Assembly (NCBI GenBank): GCA_016713085.1
Contig: JADJPV010000001.1
Coordinates: 1,240,001 to 1,304,000 of the forward strand
Length of the DNA: 64,000 nucleotides
Source of the DNA: Chitinophagaceae bacterium
GTDB taxonomy: Bacteria > Bacteroidota > Bacteroidia > Chitinophagales > Chitinophagaceae
Reading direction: 5' to 3'
The notes beneath the pieces are model-generated. The model worked only from the letters and a program-made list of their open reading frames with translations, was not told the DNA's origin and searched no databases. Positions 44,227 through 54,392 of this stretch are shown here, piece after piece; position 1 is the first letter of the stretch, and every line of letters begins with the position of its first letter. A program made the translations under genes and the position numbers.

Positions 44227-44439
44227 ATGCAGCAATGTCTTTTCTGTGGCTTCATGGTGCAACTGGTGCATGTACACGGTCATTATCAATGCCCTGTATG
44301 TTTTACCAATGCATTGCCCTGCTGCGACGGAGATAATTGCCATACCAATCAATACTTTGATGAGAAAGCCAGTGTTGCGGGGAAAAAGCTCAGTGAAGCT
44401 TCCTCTGCACAAGAGTGCGACGCCAATACAGCTGATTAA
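44227..44439 (+). CDS. Small cysteine-rich, probably zinc-binding protein
   Basis: The 70-aa product contains CLFCG, HVHGHYQCPVC and PCCDGDNC, a pattern that suggests two zinc-ribbon-like knuckles. I believe similar small proteins exist in other Chitinophagaceae. ATG 44227 is used; a GTG lies one codon earlier. The tail (SSAQECDANTAD) is encoded by repeat family C and may not be original. No partner gene is evident. Confidence 0.6.
   Translation: MQQCLFCGFMVQLVHVHGHYQCPVCFTNALPCCDGDNCHTNQYFDEKASVAGKKLSEASSAQECDANTAD
44408..44422. repeat. Short interspersed repeat (family C), copy in a coding tail
   Basis: ACAAGAGTGCGACGC equals the core of the intergenic copy at 17525-17548. Here it encodes QECDA at the end of the small cysteine-rich protein. 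Confidence 0.4.
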
Positions 44440-44522
44440 TTTACCGCAGACAGATACCTAATCCTCATCCTTCTTTACAATCTGTTTTTCCCGTACGTTT
44501 GCTGCCATAAAAGAATGTCGTT

Positions 44523-46685
44523 ATGAAAAAATTTTTAGTTACGGTTGTTTTTGCACTTACGCTGTTGCGTACGTATGCAGATGAAGGCATGTGGCTGCCT
44601 CTTTTATTGGGCGAGCAGGTATATGCTGATATGCAGAAAAAAGGATTGAAGCTCACCAAAGATCAGCTTTACAACATCAACAAAGCATCGTTGAAAGATG
44701 CCATCATCATTTTTGGAAATGGTTGTACCGGCGAAATTGTAAGCAGCCAGGGTTTGATTTTTACAAATCACCATTGCGGCTATGATGCTATTGCAACTTC
44801 ATCAACTGTTGAACACAATTATCTGCGTGATGGTTTTTATGCAAAAAGTCAGAAAGAAGAAATCCGCAGCGGTTTAACTGTACAGTTTTTAGTGCGTATT
44901 GATGATGTAACAAAAGAAGTACTCGATTCATTAGGTACAATGCTTGGCAAAGCAAGAGCCGATAAACAGGCTGCTGTATTAGCTGCCATCAACAAACGTT
45001 TATCAAAGCTGGATGAATCTATTGAATGCAGAGTTAGCCCCTTTATTTAAAGGCAACCAGTTTTTAGCATTCGTTTATCAGCGTTACCGTGATATTCGTT
45101 TGGTAGGCGCTCCTCCTGAAAGTTTTGGTAAATTTGGTGGTGATACAGACAACTGGGAATGGCCACGTCATACTGGTGATTTCAGTGTGTTTCGTGTTTA
45201 TATGAGTAAAGATGGCAAGCCTGTAGAATACAATGAAGAAAATGTTCCATTGAAACCTAAATATTTTTTACCTGTTTCTATTCGTGGATTAAAGGATGGT
45301 GATTTTGCAATGACCTGGGGTTATCCAGGCAGCACCAACCGTTATGAAACTTCACTGGGTGTAAATCTTGCTACTGATATTAATAATCCAACATTGGTAA
45401 AGCTGCGTGATGTGCGATTGAAATATATGTTTGTTGAAATGCAGAAAGATCCCGGCACTAAATTGAAATTAGCCAGCAACTATGCAAGCGTTGCCAACTA
45501 CTGGAAATTTTATGATGGTGAAACCAAACAGTTACTGAAGTATGATGTGTTTGGACAAAAACAAAAAGTTGAAGCTGACTTCATGAAGTGGGCGAAAGAA
45601 AAACCTGATTATGCTGCTATTTTTCCTGAATGGGAAAAAACATATACTGCATGGCGCCCTTATGCAAAGCACCGTGTATATATGAATGAAGGAATTTTCG
45701 GTTCCCCATTGATTGCTTTTGCATCAAGTTTACTTCAACTGGAAGCAGCTATACTGAAACCAAACTCAACAAAAGAGGATGTAAAAAAAGCCATGGCAGC
45801 ATCAGTTGAAGCAAGAAAAGGATTTCTTGAATCGCATGATGCGGTAAGTGATCAGAATATACTCGGAGCTGTGTTAATGATGTATTATAAAGATGTTCCT
45901 AAGGAACAGCACCCTATCAGTTATTTTGAAACAGTGAAAGGAAGTTATGGTGATTTGAAAGACGAAGCAATCTGGAAAAAATATGCTGCTTCTGTTTTTG
46001 CCAATACCATGATTTTAAATGAAGAAAAATGGAATGCATTTGCTGCCAATCCTGATGGAGTAAAATTGCAGGAAGATCCTGCTTTCTTTATTGCCAGTGC
46101 TTTCTATAAAAACTGGAGTGTGAAGTTCCTTCCACGTTTCCAGGAGTTCACCATTAAGAATAATGATCTCGGCCGTTTGTATTTAAGAGGTATTATGGAA
46201 ATGAATCCATCAAAAGCTAAGAAGATGTATCCCGATGCTACGTTTACCATGCGTGTATCGTATGGTAATGTAAAAAGTTATGTACCGAGAGATGCTGTGA
46301 AATACGACTATGTTACAACAGCAGGCGGACTTCTTGAAAAATACAAAGCAGGTGATTATGAATTTGATCTTCCTTCAAAACAGATTGAACTGCTGAAGAA
46401 AAAGATTTCGGTCAGTACATTGATAAAGTCCGCAAAGATCTTGTTGTTGGGTTTATTACCACTAATGATATCACCGGAGGTAACAGTGGTTCACCCGTAA
46501 TCAATGCCAATGGCGAATTGATTGGTTTGGCTTTTGATGGCAACTATGAAGCATTAAGTCACAAGATTGCATTTGACAAAGATCTCAACCGCACCATTTG
46601 TGTTGACATCCGTTATGTATTGTGGTGCATTGATAAATTAGGTGGTGCTTCAAATTTGATAAAAGAGTTGAAGCTGGTGAAATAG
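44523..46685 (+). CDS. S46-family dipeptidyl-peptidase (DPP7-like), two frameshifts
   Basis: S46 peptidases are periplasmic serine exopeptidases that remove dipeptides. The signal peptide (about 1-19), FTNHHCGYDAI (catalytic His84), GGDTDNWEWPRHTGDF (Asp) and TGGNSGSPV (Ser) are all present once frames are joined. The residue 18 after the catalytic Ser is Gly (AFDGN), as in DPP7; DPP11 has Arg there, so preference for hydrophobic P1 is predicted. Breaks: near 45020-45030 (SIE/AELAPLFKGN, one extra base or a small deletion) and A5 at 46399-46403 (one A missing; KKKDFGQYIDKVRKDLVVG restored). A strong terminator follows. Confidence 0.9.
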
Positions 46686-46725
46686 ACCGTTGATTACTTT
46701 GATGAAATGATTTTCACTGATTAAT

Positions 46726-46758
46726 AAAAAGAGTCCCGCCTTCGGCGGGACTCTTTTT
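46726..46758 (+). terminator. Strong bidirectional-type terminator
   Basis: AAAAAGAGTCCCGCC (46726-46740) pairs perfectly with GGCGGGACTCTTTTT (46744-46758) around TTC. It lies 40 bp after the S46 peptidase gene. Confidence 0.93.
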
Positions 46759-46772
46759 ATTAACTTCGTTCA

Positions 46773-47883
46773 ATGCAACTCCAAATCACATCCATCTGAA
46801 ATTTTACAAACTCTGCATCCCCTTAAACAACCCTTTGTAATTTCGTTGGGTACACAATATGATGCAGATAATATTTTAATCATCATCCGCACCAGCGAAG
46901 GCATCAACGGTTATGGTGAATGCAGTCCCTACATGAGCATCAATGGCGAAAGCATGGACACCTGTTACATTGTTGGGCAATACTTAGCTGCTGCTTTAAA
47001 AGGAAAAAACCCGTTACAGATTGAAGATTGTGTTACAGCAATGGATCGTGCAATTACAAGAAATGAAAGCATCAAGAGTGCATTTGATATGGCATTGTAT
47101 GATATAGCAGCCCAATATGTGCAACAACCTCTGTATAAATTTTTAGGCGGCAGTAAGAATAAAATTATTTCAACAGATATGACCGTTGGCTTGGGAACTC
47201 CTGAGAAAATGGCGAAGGAAGCATTGCAATACAAAACAGAAAGGTTCCCTTCCATAAAAGTAAAACTGGGCACCACAACAGAAGCTGATGTGGCAAGGAT
47301 CAAAGCAATTCGTGAAGCAATTGGCAACGAACTTCCTTTACGTATTGATGCCAACCAGGGGTGGACTGTGGATACTGCAATTACAACGTTAAATGCATTA
47401 AGTACATTTGAAATTGAGCATTGCGAAGAACCGATTGCCCGCTGGAATTATATGGAATTACCGAAAGTGAGAAAGAACAGCCCCATTAAAATCATGAGTG
47501 ATGAAAGCTGTTTTGATGAACATGATGCTGAGCGATTAGCCAAACTCAATGCTTCTGATTATTTTAATATTAAGCTGGGAAAGAGTGGCGGCATTTATCA
47601 TGCGTTGAAAATTGTGGAAGTAGCCAAAGCACACAACATTAAATTACAGGTAGGTTGTTTTATGGAAAGCCGCCTGGCCATTACAGCTCTTGTTCATTTT
47701 GCTTACTGCAGCGATTTAATTGTGCATTATGATTTAGACACACCACTAATGTTGAAAGAAGACCCCATTATTGGTGGTATGGTTTTTAAAGAGAACGGAA
47801 TTGTGGAGATACCTGATGCAGCTGGAATTGGGGTGAAAGTAGATGAAGAGTATTTGAAAACACTTGAATCTGTTTTCATTTAA
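46773..47883 (+). CDS. Dipeptide epimerase (mandelate racemase/enolase superfamily), N-terminus frameshifted
   Basis: Enolase-superfamily barrel residues are in order: IKVKLG (KxK), RIDANQGW (Asp), HCEEPI (Glu), IMSDESC (Asp), IKLGKSGG (Lys). The late HYDLDTPLM (DxD) is typical of L-Ala-D/L-Glu and other dipeptide epimerases, which bind the substrate amino group there. The continuous frame starts at 46846 without a good start codon. ATG 46773 reads MQLQITSI and can be joined through LKFYKLCIPL to KQPFVISLGTQYDAD if a base is restored near 46797 and a C added to C4 (46819-46822). It probably handles muropeptide or scavenged dipeptides. Confidence 0.87.
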
Positions 47884-47895
47884 TTTACCCTTTAC

Positions 47896-49197
47896 CTACC
47901 GCATTGCTTTCAGCGCAGCTTCAACATCGCTTAAACTTGTAGACCGTACAACAATTACCCCCTGCTTATTCAAAAGGATGTAAGTTGGAAAGGCTTTTAC
48001 TTTTAATACGTTAACAACATCAGCCCCATAGAGAGGATGGTTTCTGTATTGAAGTAGTTGTGGCCATTTTAATTCATCTTTTATAATATATCCCCTCGCT
48101 TTTGAGATATCTTCCCTGGATTCATATGGAAATCCATACACTGCTATTCTGCCCTGGTATTCCTTAATAAGCTTTGAAAGTAAGGGGAGATTTTTTATAC
48201 ATGGGTCACACCAGCTTCCCCAAAAATGAAGTAAGGTGTAGGTTGCTGTGTTTTTAAAACTAAGGTCGATTTCTGTGCCAGTTATTAAATCTTTTCCTAT
48301 TAATGATCTTAACGACATACCAACAGTTGGCCCCCTGTGCTCCTCATTAATTACAAAATACCTGAAACTTATAGTATCGCCTGTAAAATTCATCTCTTTG
48401 AACTGCAACAAATGATCACCTGCATAAATTGTATCAGAAAGACTGTAGTAAATAGAATAACCAGAGCTCATATCTACATCGTTTTCATTTGTCTTTGAAA
48501 AGAAAATCATCTTTGCTTTCTCTTTAGTTACACCGATTGAGTAATCTGGATGCCAGACAATAAAACGGAAACTATCGATACCTAAATTAATTGTTCCCAA
48601 AGTTAATTTTTTAGTACCGCCAGTTGCTTTAAAGTAATTTTCATACCCGGGCAATTCCGGTAGTTTCTTCATGTAAGGGCAAAAATCAATAACCAGCTTT
48701 CGTTTGAGTTCTTTTTTATCCCAATACTTTACGTTGTATGTAAATTGAATTGTCTCTTCGCTTCGTACTTTATAAACCCGGTCATCAGTAAAAGAAAAGG
48801 ATCTGTTTACATCAGGAGTTACTTCATAAAGGCTGTCTCCTTTATACTTAACCAATATATAAAGTTTATCATAGTCTTTCCATTTATACAGATTACTTGT
48901 GTCAATATTTAATCTCTCGATTAAAAGTTTAAAACTATCAACATCAATCTTTCCCAACTTGTATTGCTCATAAAGCCGATGGCTTCTATCCAGTATAAGT
49001 TCTCGTATTTCAATTTTACCGGGAACCGGCTGAATATTAAATCGTTTATCAACTGTTGGTACGGGGAATGTGTAGACAATACCATAAGTAGTAATTGTAT
49101 CTGATGAGAATTTTACCGGCGCCGTCACTATTGAATCAACCTGAGCCTGGGCAAAGTTTACGATGAATAATAACAGAAAGAATAAACGGTGCTTCAT
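47896..49197 (-). CDS. Secreted TlpA-like thioredoxin-fold protein with N-terminal extension
   Basis: A signal peptide (about 1-18, NFAQAQ) and a ~270-residue beta-rich domain of unknown type precede a C-terminal thioredoxin fold (about 295-433) with the active-site motif WGSWCDPC and a cis-Pro-like FPTYILLN. It would act as a periplasmic disulfide reductase. The C-terminal domain is about half identical to the shorter neighbour at 49323-49826, so the two are tandem paralogues. Confidence 0.85.
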   Translation of the reverse strand: MKHRLFFLLLFIVNFAQAQVDSIVTAPVKFSSDTITTYGIVYTFPVPTVDKRFNIQPVPGKIEIRELILDRSHRLYEQYKLGKIDVDSFKLLIERLNIDTSNLYKWKDYDKLYILVKYKGDSLYEVTPDVNRSFSFTDDRVYKVRSEETIQFTYNVKYWDKKELKRKLVIDFCPYMKKLPELPGYENYFKATGGTKKLTLGTINLGIDSFRFIVWHPDYSIGVTKEKAKMIFFSKTNENDVDMSSGYSIYYSLSDTIYAGDHLLQFKEMNFTGDTISFRYFVINEEHRGPTVGMSLRSLIGKDLITGTEIDLSFKNTATYTLLHFWGSWCDPCIKNLPLLSKLIKEYQGRIAVYGFPYESREDISKARGYIIKDELKWPQLLQYRNHPLYGADVVNVLKVKAFPTYILLNKQGVIVVRSTSLSDVEAALKAMR

Positions 49198-49322
49198 TTT
49201 GGCTAAACGAAATTTTTGACTTGTTATTTTTGAAGAGGCTTAATTCTCTTTCTTCCACAAAAACTTTCAGTATTCCTGTAAACTGTTCAAATTCGTTTAA
49301 AAAAAAGTATCCAAAGGGATTA

Positions 49323-49826
49323 CTATTGCACTGCACTTTTTAACACAGCTTCAACATCCATTATGGATGATGACCGGACAAGAATTATCCCTTCTTTATT
49401 CAGCAGCATATATGTAGGAAACTCGTCTACTTTCATTACATCAATCACATTTGCACCCTGCACACCACTTTGTTTATACTGAAACAACTGTGACCAGTTC
49501 AATTTATAACGTACAATATATTCTTTGGTTCGGGGAATGTACTGCCTATCTTCATAAGGAAAACCATAAACATTTATTTTTTGGTGATACTTCTTTTCCA
49601 TTGATACAATTTCAGCAAAGTCTTTAATGCAGGAGTCAGATTCTGTTTGCCAGAAATGCAGCAGTGTATAACCCGGAGATTCTTTAAACTGAATATCGAT
49701 CAGTTTTCCTGTGAGTAAGTCCTTACCAGATAATGAGCGAAGCTTTGTTCCAACAGTGGGACCATTTTCCTGGGCTGTTGCTGCAACGCTGTTAAGCAAA
49801 AATAATATGAACAGAAATTTGCGCAT
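49323..49826 (-). CDS. TlpA-like redoxin paralogue lacking the first active-site cysteine
   Basis: ATG 49826 (MRKFLFILF) gives a 167-aa secreted protein that aligns along its length with the C-terminal domain of the neighbour (GPTVGTKLRSLSGKDLLTGK, YTLLHFW, YGFPYEDR, DEFPTYMLLNKEGIILVRSSS). Where the neighbour has WGSWCDPC this one has WQTESDSC, so only the second Cys remains. A classical CxxC disulfide exchange is impossible; a binding role or single-Cys chemistry is conceivable. The 125-bp gap to the next gene contains an open frame of doubtful coding value. Confidence 0.8.
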   Translation of the reverse strand: MRKFLFILFLLNSVAATAQENGPTVGTKLRSLSGKDLLTGKLIDIQFKESPGYTLLHFWQTESDSCIKDFAEIVSMEKKYHQKINVYGFPYEDRQYIPRTKEYIVRYKLNWSQLFQYKQSGVQGANVIDVMKVDEFPTYMLLNKEGIILVRSSSIMDVEAVLKSAVQ

Positions 49827-49849
49827 ACTCAAACACAAAGTTATGCTTC

Positions 49850-50452
49850 TTATTTCTCATCCTTCCATCTCCACAAATGCACACAGGCATAAGTGCGGTA
49901 GGGCCGCCATTTTTCAGCCACCTTGTGCATTTGCTCATACAGCAGCTTTTTGCTGGATGTATCTAATTTGTAGAGTTTGGTCATTGCCTGCTGTATTCCA
50001 AGGTCATCAACCGGAAATACATCTTCATGCTGCAATGCAAACATCAGGATCATTTCAGTCGTCCATTTGCCAACTCCCTTGATCTGGATAAGCTTCTGCT
50101 GCACTTCTTCACTGTTCATTTTATACAGATGCTTATCATCAAGCCCTTCTTCAATAAAGAAACGGCAGACATTATGTACATAGTTTGTCTTTGCATTACT
50201 CAGCCCGATTGCACGGAGTGTTTCAAAAGGTGTATCTAAAATTTGCTGAGCAGTTGGTTCTTTCTTCCCGTACAACGCAAGAAAACGTTTGTAGATCACA
50301 TCAGCAACTTTGGTGGAAAGCTGTTGGCTCATGATAGATGCACAGAGATAGAGATAAATTTTCTTTCTCCTCACCAGTTCATGCGGATCCTGCAGTTCTA
50401 AAACTTTTCTGAACTTTTTGTCCTTCGACAGATGTAAAATATACTCAGACAT
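49850..50452 (-). CDS. DNA-3-methyladenine glycosylase II (AlkA-like, HhH-GPD)
   Basis: This 200-aa base-excision glycosylase has the helix-hairpin-helix motif IKGVGKWTTEMILMFALQ followed by the catalytic Asp in VFPVDDLGIQ. The N-terminus keeps the helical core (CASIMSQQLSTKVADVIYKRF). It is shorter than E. coli AlkA because it lacks the N-terminal beta domain, as is common. No Fe-S cysteine cluster is present, which argues against EndoIII/MutY. It follows cysS by 15 bp on the same strand and is probably co-transcribed. Confidence 0.9.
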   Translation of the reverse strand: MSEYILHLSKDKKFRKVLELQDPHELVRRKKIYLYLCASIMSQQLSTKVADVIYKRFLALYGKKEPTAQQILDTPFETLRAIGLSNAKTNYVHNVCRFFIEEGLDDKHLYKMNSEEVQQKLIQIKGVGKWTTEMILMFALQHEDVFPVDDLGIQQAMTKLYKLDTSSKKLLYEQMHKVAEKWRPYRTYACVHLWRWKDEK

Positions 50453-50467
50453 GAGGAATTTGTTTTA

Positions 50468-51961
50468 TTAAAAAGTATAACTCATTCCCCCATCTCTTTC
50501 ATCTTTCAGCTGAATACCCAGTTCAGATAATTGATTTCTGATTTTATCGCTTGTAACAAAATCTTTCTTTGTTTTTGCTTCCTTCCGCAAATCAATCAGT
50601 AACTGCATCACCGCTTTCAGTTTATCATTTTCTTCACCACTGATATTTTTTAAACCGAGGATATCTTCAATATAGACTTTGAGCTGTGTCTGCATCAATG
50701 CAATGGTTGTACTGCTCAATGCATCTGCTGCAATATGTTTGTCTTTCATGCCATTGATCACCGGTACGAGTTCAAACATATTCGCCAGCACTTTGGCCGT
50801 ATTAATATCATCATCCATAAACTCATCCAATTCAGCAACCAGTTTATTAACTTTTGCATCAAGTTCACTGTCTTTCGCATCGTACTTCGTACTTCCTGCA
50901 TCGTACTTCGATATCCATTCATATGCTTCCCATAAACGCTTCAATCCTTTTTCCGCTGCCTGCAGTGCATCATTCCCAAAATCAAGGGTGCTTCTGTATT
51001 GTGTTTGCAGAATAAAAAAGCGAACCGTCATCGGGTGATATGCTTTCTCCAGCAATGGGTGATTGCCACTGAAGAGTTCTGTTAACTTAATTACATTGTT
51101 ATAACTCTTCCCCATCTTCCGTCCGTTAATGGTGATCATGTTATTATGAATCCAGTAACGAACCGGGGCCGTATGATTGCAAATAGTACTCTGGGCGATT
51201 TCACTTTCATGATGCGGAAAAAGCAAATCCATACCGCCGCCGTGAATATCAAACTCAGCACCTAAATATTTTGTAGCCATGGCCGAGCATTCAATATGCC
51301 AACCGGGAAAACCAACACCCCATGGACTTTTCCAGCGCATGATATGTTCGGGTGCTGCATTTTTCCATAAGGCAAAATCAGCACGATCCTTTTTTTCTTC
51401 CTGTCCTTCGAGTTCTCTTGTTGTCTCCAGCAAGTCATCGATCACTCTTCCACTCAGTTTTCCGTAATCATGACTCTCTGCATATTTTTTCACATCAAAA
51501 TAAACGGAGCCATTTTTCACATAGCCATAACCTGCTTCAATGATCTGTTCAATCATACCAATCTGTTCAACAATATGTCCTGTTGCTGTTGGCTCTATCG
51601 AAGGTGGAATAGTATTGAACTGATCCATTGCCCAATGATAGAGGTTGGTGTATTTCTGCACCAGCTCCATTGGTTCCAGTTTTTCAAGAATTGCTTTCTT
51701 TGAAATTTTATCTTCTGCTTCTCTGCCTTCTTCTTCAAAATGTCCTGCATCTGTAATGTTGCGTACATAGCGAACCTTGTATCCCAAATGCATCAGGTAA
51801 CGGTACAATACATCAAACGTAACATAAGGCCGGGCATGACCCAAATGACTTTCACCACTTACGGTTGGTCCGCACACATACATGCCCACATGACCGGGAG
51901 TAATAGATTTAAAGAGTTCTTTCTGACGTGTGAGTGAATTATAGACTTTTAACTGCGACAT
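50468..51961 (-). CDS. cysS: Cysteinyl-tRNA synthetase
   Basis: Class I synthetase of 497 aa with the zinc-ligand Cys30 (CGPTV), HIGH-type motif HLGH (39-42), WHIECSAMA, HGGGMDLLFPHHE and KMSKS-type KMGKS. The C-terminal helical domain follows. Near residues 348-362 it has an unusual insert (KYDAGSTKYDAKDS) encoded by repeat family A. ATG 51961. The AlkA-type glycosylase gene lies 15 bp downstream. Confidence 0.97.
   Translation of the reverse strand: MSQLKVYNSLTRQKELFKSITPGHVGMYVCGPTVSGESHLGHARPYVTFDVLYRYLMHLGYKVRYVRNITDAGHFEEEGREAEDKISKKAILEKLEPMELVQKYTNLYHWAMDQFNTIPPSIEPTATGHIVEQIGMIEQIIEAGYGYVKNGSVYFDVKKYAESHDYGKLSGRVIDDLLETTRELEGQEEKKDRADFALWKNAAPEHIMRWKSPWGVGFPGWHIECSAMATKYLGAEFDIHGGGMDLLFPHHESEIAQSTICNHTAPVRYWIHNNMITINGRKMGKSYNNVIKLTELFSGNHPLLEKAYHPMTVRFFILQTQYRSTLDFGNDALQAAEKGLKRLWEAYEWISKYDAGSTKYDAKDSELDAKVNKLVAELDEFMDDDINTAKVLANMFELVPVINGMKDKHIAADALSSTTIALMQTQLKVYIEDILGLKNISGEENDKLKAVMQLLIDLRKEAKTKKDFVTSDKIRNQLSELGIQLKDERDGGMSYTF
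50876..50915 (-). repeat. Short intragenic repeat (family A) inside cysS
   Basis: On the minus strand CGAAGTACGATGCAGGAAGT followed by ACGAAGTACGATGCG encodes KYDAGSTKYDA. The GTACGAAGTACGA-type units match the ligA and paaE copies. It sits in a loop between helices of the synthetase. Confidence 0.65.
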
Positions 51962-52087
51962 AAACTTGTATGATTGGGAATGAAGAATTGTTGTATACGG
52001 GAGACCGGTTGCATCATCAGCAACAGCAGCTACAACAACAATATTGGGAGAAATTCCTCATTGAAACAAAGATAGGATTTCCGCTGT

Positions 52088-53224
52088 TTAATTACCGGGG
52101 ATTTTGAAATCCGAAATCACCGGGTTATGATCGCCGGGCGAAGGGCGAATGATCTGCACCTGCTTCAGTTCAAGCTGTTTACTGTGCAGCACATAATCAA
52201 TACGCAGCGTGGGCGAAAGAAACTGGAAGGTGCGGCCAATGCCCCAACCCTTTTCAGTATAAGAATCGTATAAATTTTTGCTGATCGTTTGGTACGCATA
52301 CGAATTAGGCACATCGTTCATATCACCGCAAATAATTACCGGGTAAGGGCTTTGATTAATCTCGGCTTTTACATCCAGTGCCTGGCTGGCACGTAACAAG
52401 TAAGCGCTGCGCATTTTTCGGATAATATTTTTACCGCTGCTTTGTACATTATCCATATCCTGCTGATCAATATTTTCAATAAATGCATATTCATTTCTTC
52501 CAAAATGCATGCTTTGCAGGTGAATATTGAAGATGCGGAAGGTATCTGTATTCACTAAAATATCGGCCCATAGAAATGTATGATTGTATTCTTTCAGGCT
52601 CTGCACTTTTTTCCATTGCAGAATGGGGTGGTTTGAAAAAATGGCCACACAAAAAGGATGATAGCGTTCATTTTTTTGTTTGAGGTTTGTATGCACGCCG
52701 AAAGCCCTGTCGTTAGCAGCAACAACATATTTAAATCCTAATCGCTGTTTTACTTTGTCAAGTGTAATGGGCGATGAACTGTCTAACGAAAACACAAATT
52801 CCTGTGCTGCAAAAACATCTGCATGAAAATTCTTTGCTTCCTGATCATGCCTGCATCAAGCTTTCCGTTGTTTTCAAAAAAATTAAACAGGTGTGTGTTC
52901 CATGTTGCCACCCTCAAATCAGCATCGTCTTTTACTTTCTTTTTCTGAAGGATGAAATCCAATTAATGATCCAATCAGACCCCAGCATAATAATAAAGTA
53001 ATAACCGGAATCCATACCAGTTTGCGTTTTGCAAATAGCCAGAAAACCAGGAAGCAGATCTGCAGAAAAAGAAAGAAAGGAAACAGCAGCGCAACAAGAT
53101 TAATAAACCAGGATACCCGCTGATTGGTAATGGGCAAAATGTACAGCAACAGCATACTCACACTTAAACCAACATTACAGATAATGAGGAAACGCTTGGT
53201 AATGTATCGGAGTATCTTTAACAT
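52088..53224 (-). CDS. Membrane-anchored endonuclease/exonuclease/phosphatase-family protein, two frameshifts
   Basis: N-terminal part: three membrane helices (IICNVGLSVSMLLLYILP, WFINLVALLFPFFLFLQIC, WIPVITLLLCWGLIGSL). C-terminal part: EEP fold (VATWNTHLFN, AAQEFVFS, VIICGDMNDVP, DHNPVISDF). It aligns with the intact paralogue at 53266-54387. Joins needed: one extra A in A4 (T4 at 52930-52933) and one missing A at TT 52838-52839. Metal-dependent phosphodiesterase activity is expected from the family; nucleic-acid, inositol-phosphate or lipid substrates are all possible. Confidence 0.85.
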
Positions 53225-53265
53225 TCAGCTTACAAAGTATCATTTTAAGCGAAAAAAATAAAATC

Positions 53266-54387
53266 TCATTTCAGTTGAAAATCGGCAGTAAACGGGAAGT
53301 GATCAGAAGCATGGATACGATCAATAAACGCATTTACGGGTTTCATTCGCTTATCACTAAGTATATAATCTATTCGCAGTGTAGGAGAAATGAATTTAAA
53401 TGATCGTCCGATTCCTTTTCCGGCTTCACGTTGTGCATCCAGTAAATTATGTGATAATTTCTGATAAGTGTAAGACGCAGGTACATCATTAAAATCACCA
53501 CAAACAACTACCGGGTAAGGGCTGTTCTCAATCTCGGGCAGAATGTTATTTACCTGTTGTGCCCGCATAGCGTAAGCAATTTTCATTTTTTTCAAAATTG
53601 CTTTCCCACCGGGCAATGCATTTTCAACTTTCCCTTTTCTTACTTCTGAAAGAGCGTTGTAATCCTGTCGGGTAAAAAGAAGTGATTGCAGATGAAAATT
53701 AAATACCCTTATGGTATCGTTTTTCACTTTAATATCAGCATACAGAAAATCACTGTTATTAGCATCAGTTGCGTTTACTGTTTTAACAGCAATGATTGGG
53801 TGTTTTGAAAAGATCACTCCGCAGTGTGTACGATCGCTCTTCTCAGGCCTATACTGTTCCTCTTCAAACCCTGCTGCATGGTATTTAAATCCGAGTGCCT
53901 GCATGATGCTGTCAAGACTGAACGGATGTCTTATATCTTTTGCATACATTATTTCCTGCAGTGTAAGAATATCAGGATTCAGTTCTTTTATTTTTTTCAG
54001 CATCGATGAATCCAGCGAAGTTTTATAAAAAGGAATATTAAACAGATGAACATTCCAGGTAGTGATGCGGAGTGAATGATCAGAAACAATCCCGGTTTTT
54101 ACAGGCTCTTTCATCTTAAAAGCATATAAAGCCGTAATAAAATTCCACGATAACAGCAGCGTAATTACAGGAGCCCAGCCCCATTTACTTTTGAAAAACA
54201 ACCATAGAACCAGGAAACAAAGCTGAGCCAGCAATAAAAAAGGAAGTGTAATGGCAAACAGGTTTATAAACCAAAAGATGCTCTGGTTCACATAAGGTAA
54301 GGCATACAGCAGCAACAGGCAACAGCTGAGCAGTACATTACTGATAATAAAAAAACGTTTTAATATGATACGGGTCTTAGCGGTCAT
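53266..54387 (-). CDS. Membrane-anchored endonuclease/exonuclease/phosphatase-family protein
   Basis: The intact 373-aa paralogue has three N-terminal membrane helices (about 10-90) and an EEP domain with TTWNVHLFN, LTLQEIMYA (metal-binding Glu), VVCGDFNDVPAS and the C-terminal catalytic SDHFPFTADF. The active site would face the periplasm if the N-terminus is cytoplasmic with an odd number of helices. It lies 41 bp upstream of its damaged tandem copy and 5 bp downstream of a rhomboid gene, in one leftward operon. Confidence 0.9.
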   Translation of the reverse strand: MTAKTRIILKRFFIISNVLLSCCLLLLYALPYVNQSIFWFINLFAITLPFLLLAQLCFLVLWLFFKSKWGWAPVITLLLSWNFITALYAFKMKEPVKTGIVSDHSLRITTWNVHLFNIPFYKTSLDSSMLKKIKELNPDILTLQEIMYAKDIRHPFSLDSIMQALGFKYHAAGFEEEQYRPEKSDRTHCGVIFSKHPIIAVKTVNATDANNSDFLYADIKVKNDTIRVFNFHLQSLLFTRQDYNALSEVRKGKVENALPGGKAILKKMKIAYAMRAQQVNNILPEIENSPYPVVVCGDFNDVPASYTYQKLSHNLLDAQREAGKGIGRSFKFISPTLRIDYILSDKRMKPVNAFIDRIHASDHFPFTADFQLK

Positions 54388-54392
54388 TTGCT

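Noticed and set aside
49136..49336. Minus-strand ORF between the two redoxin genes
   Set aside because: It overlaps the start of the larger redoxin and has no signal, domain or start site; probably fortuitous, at most a gene remnant.
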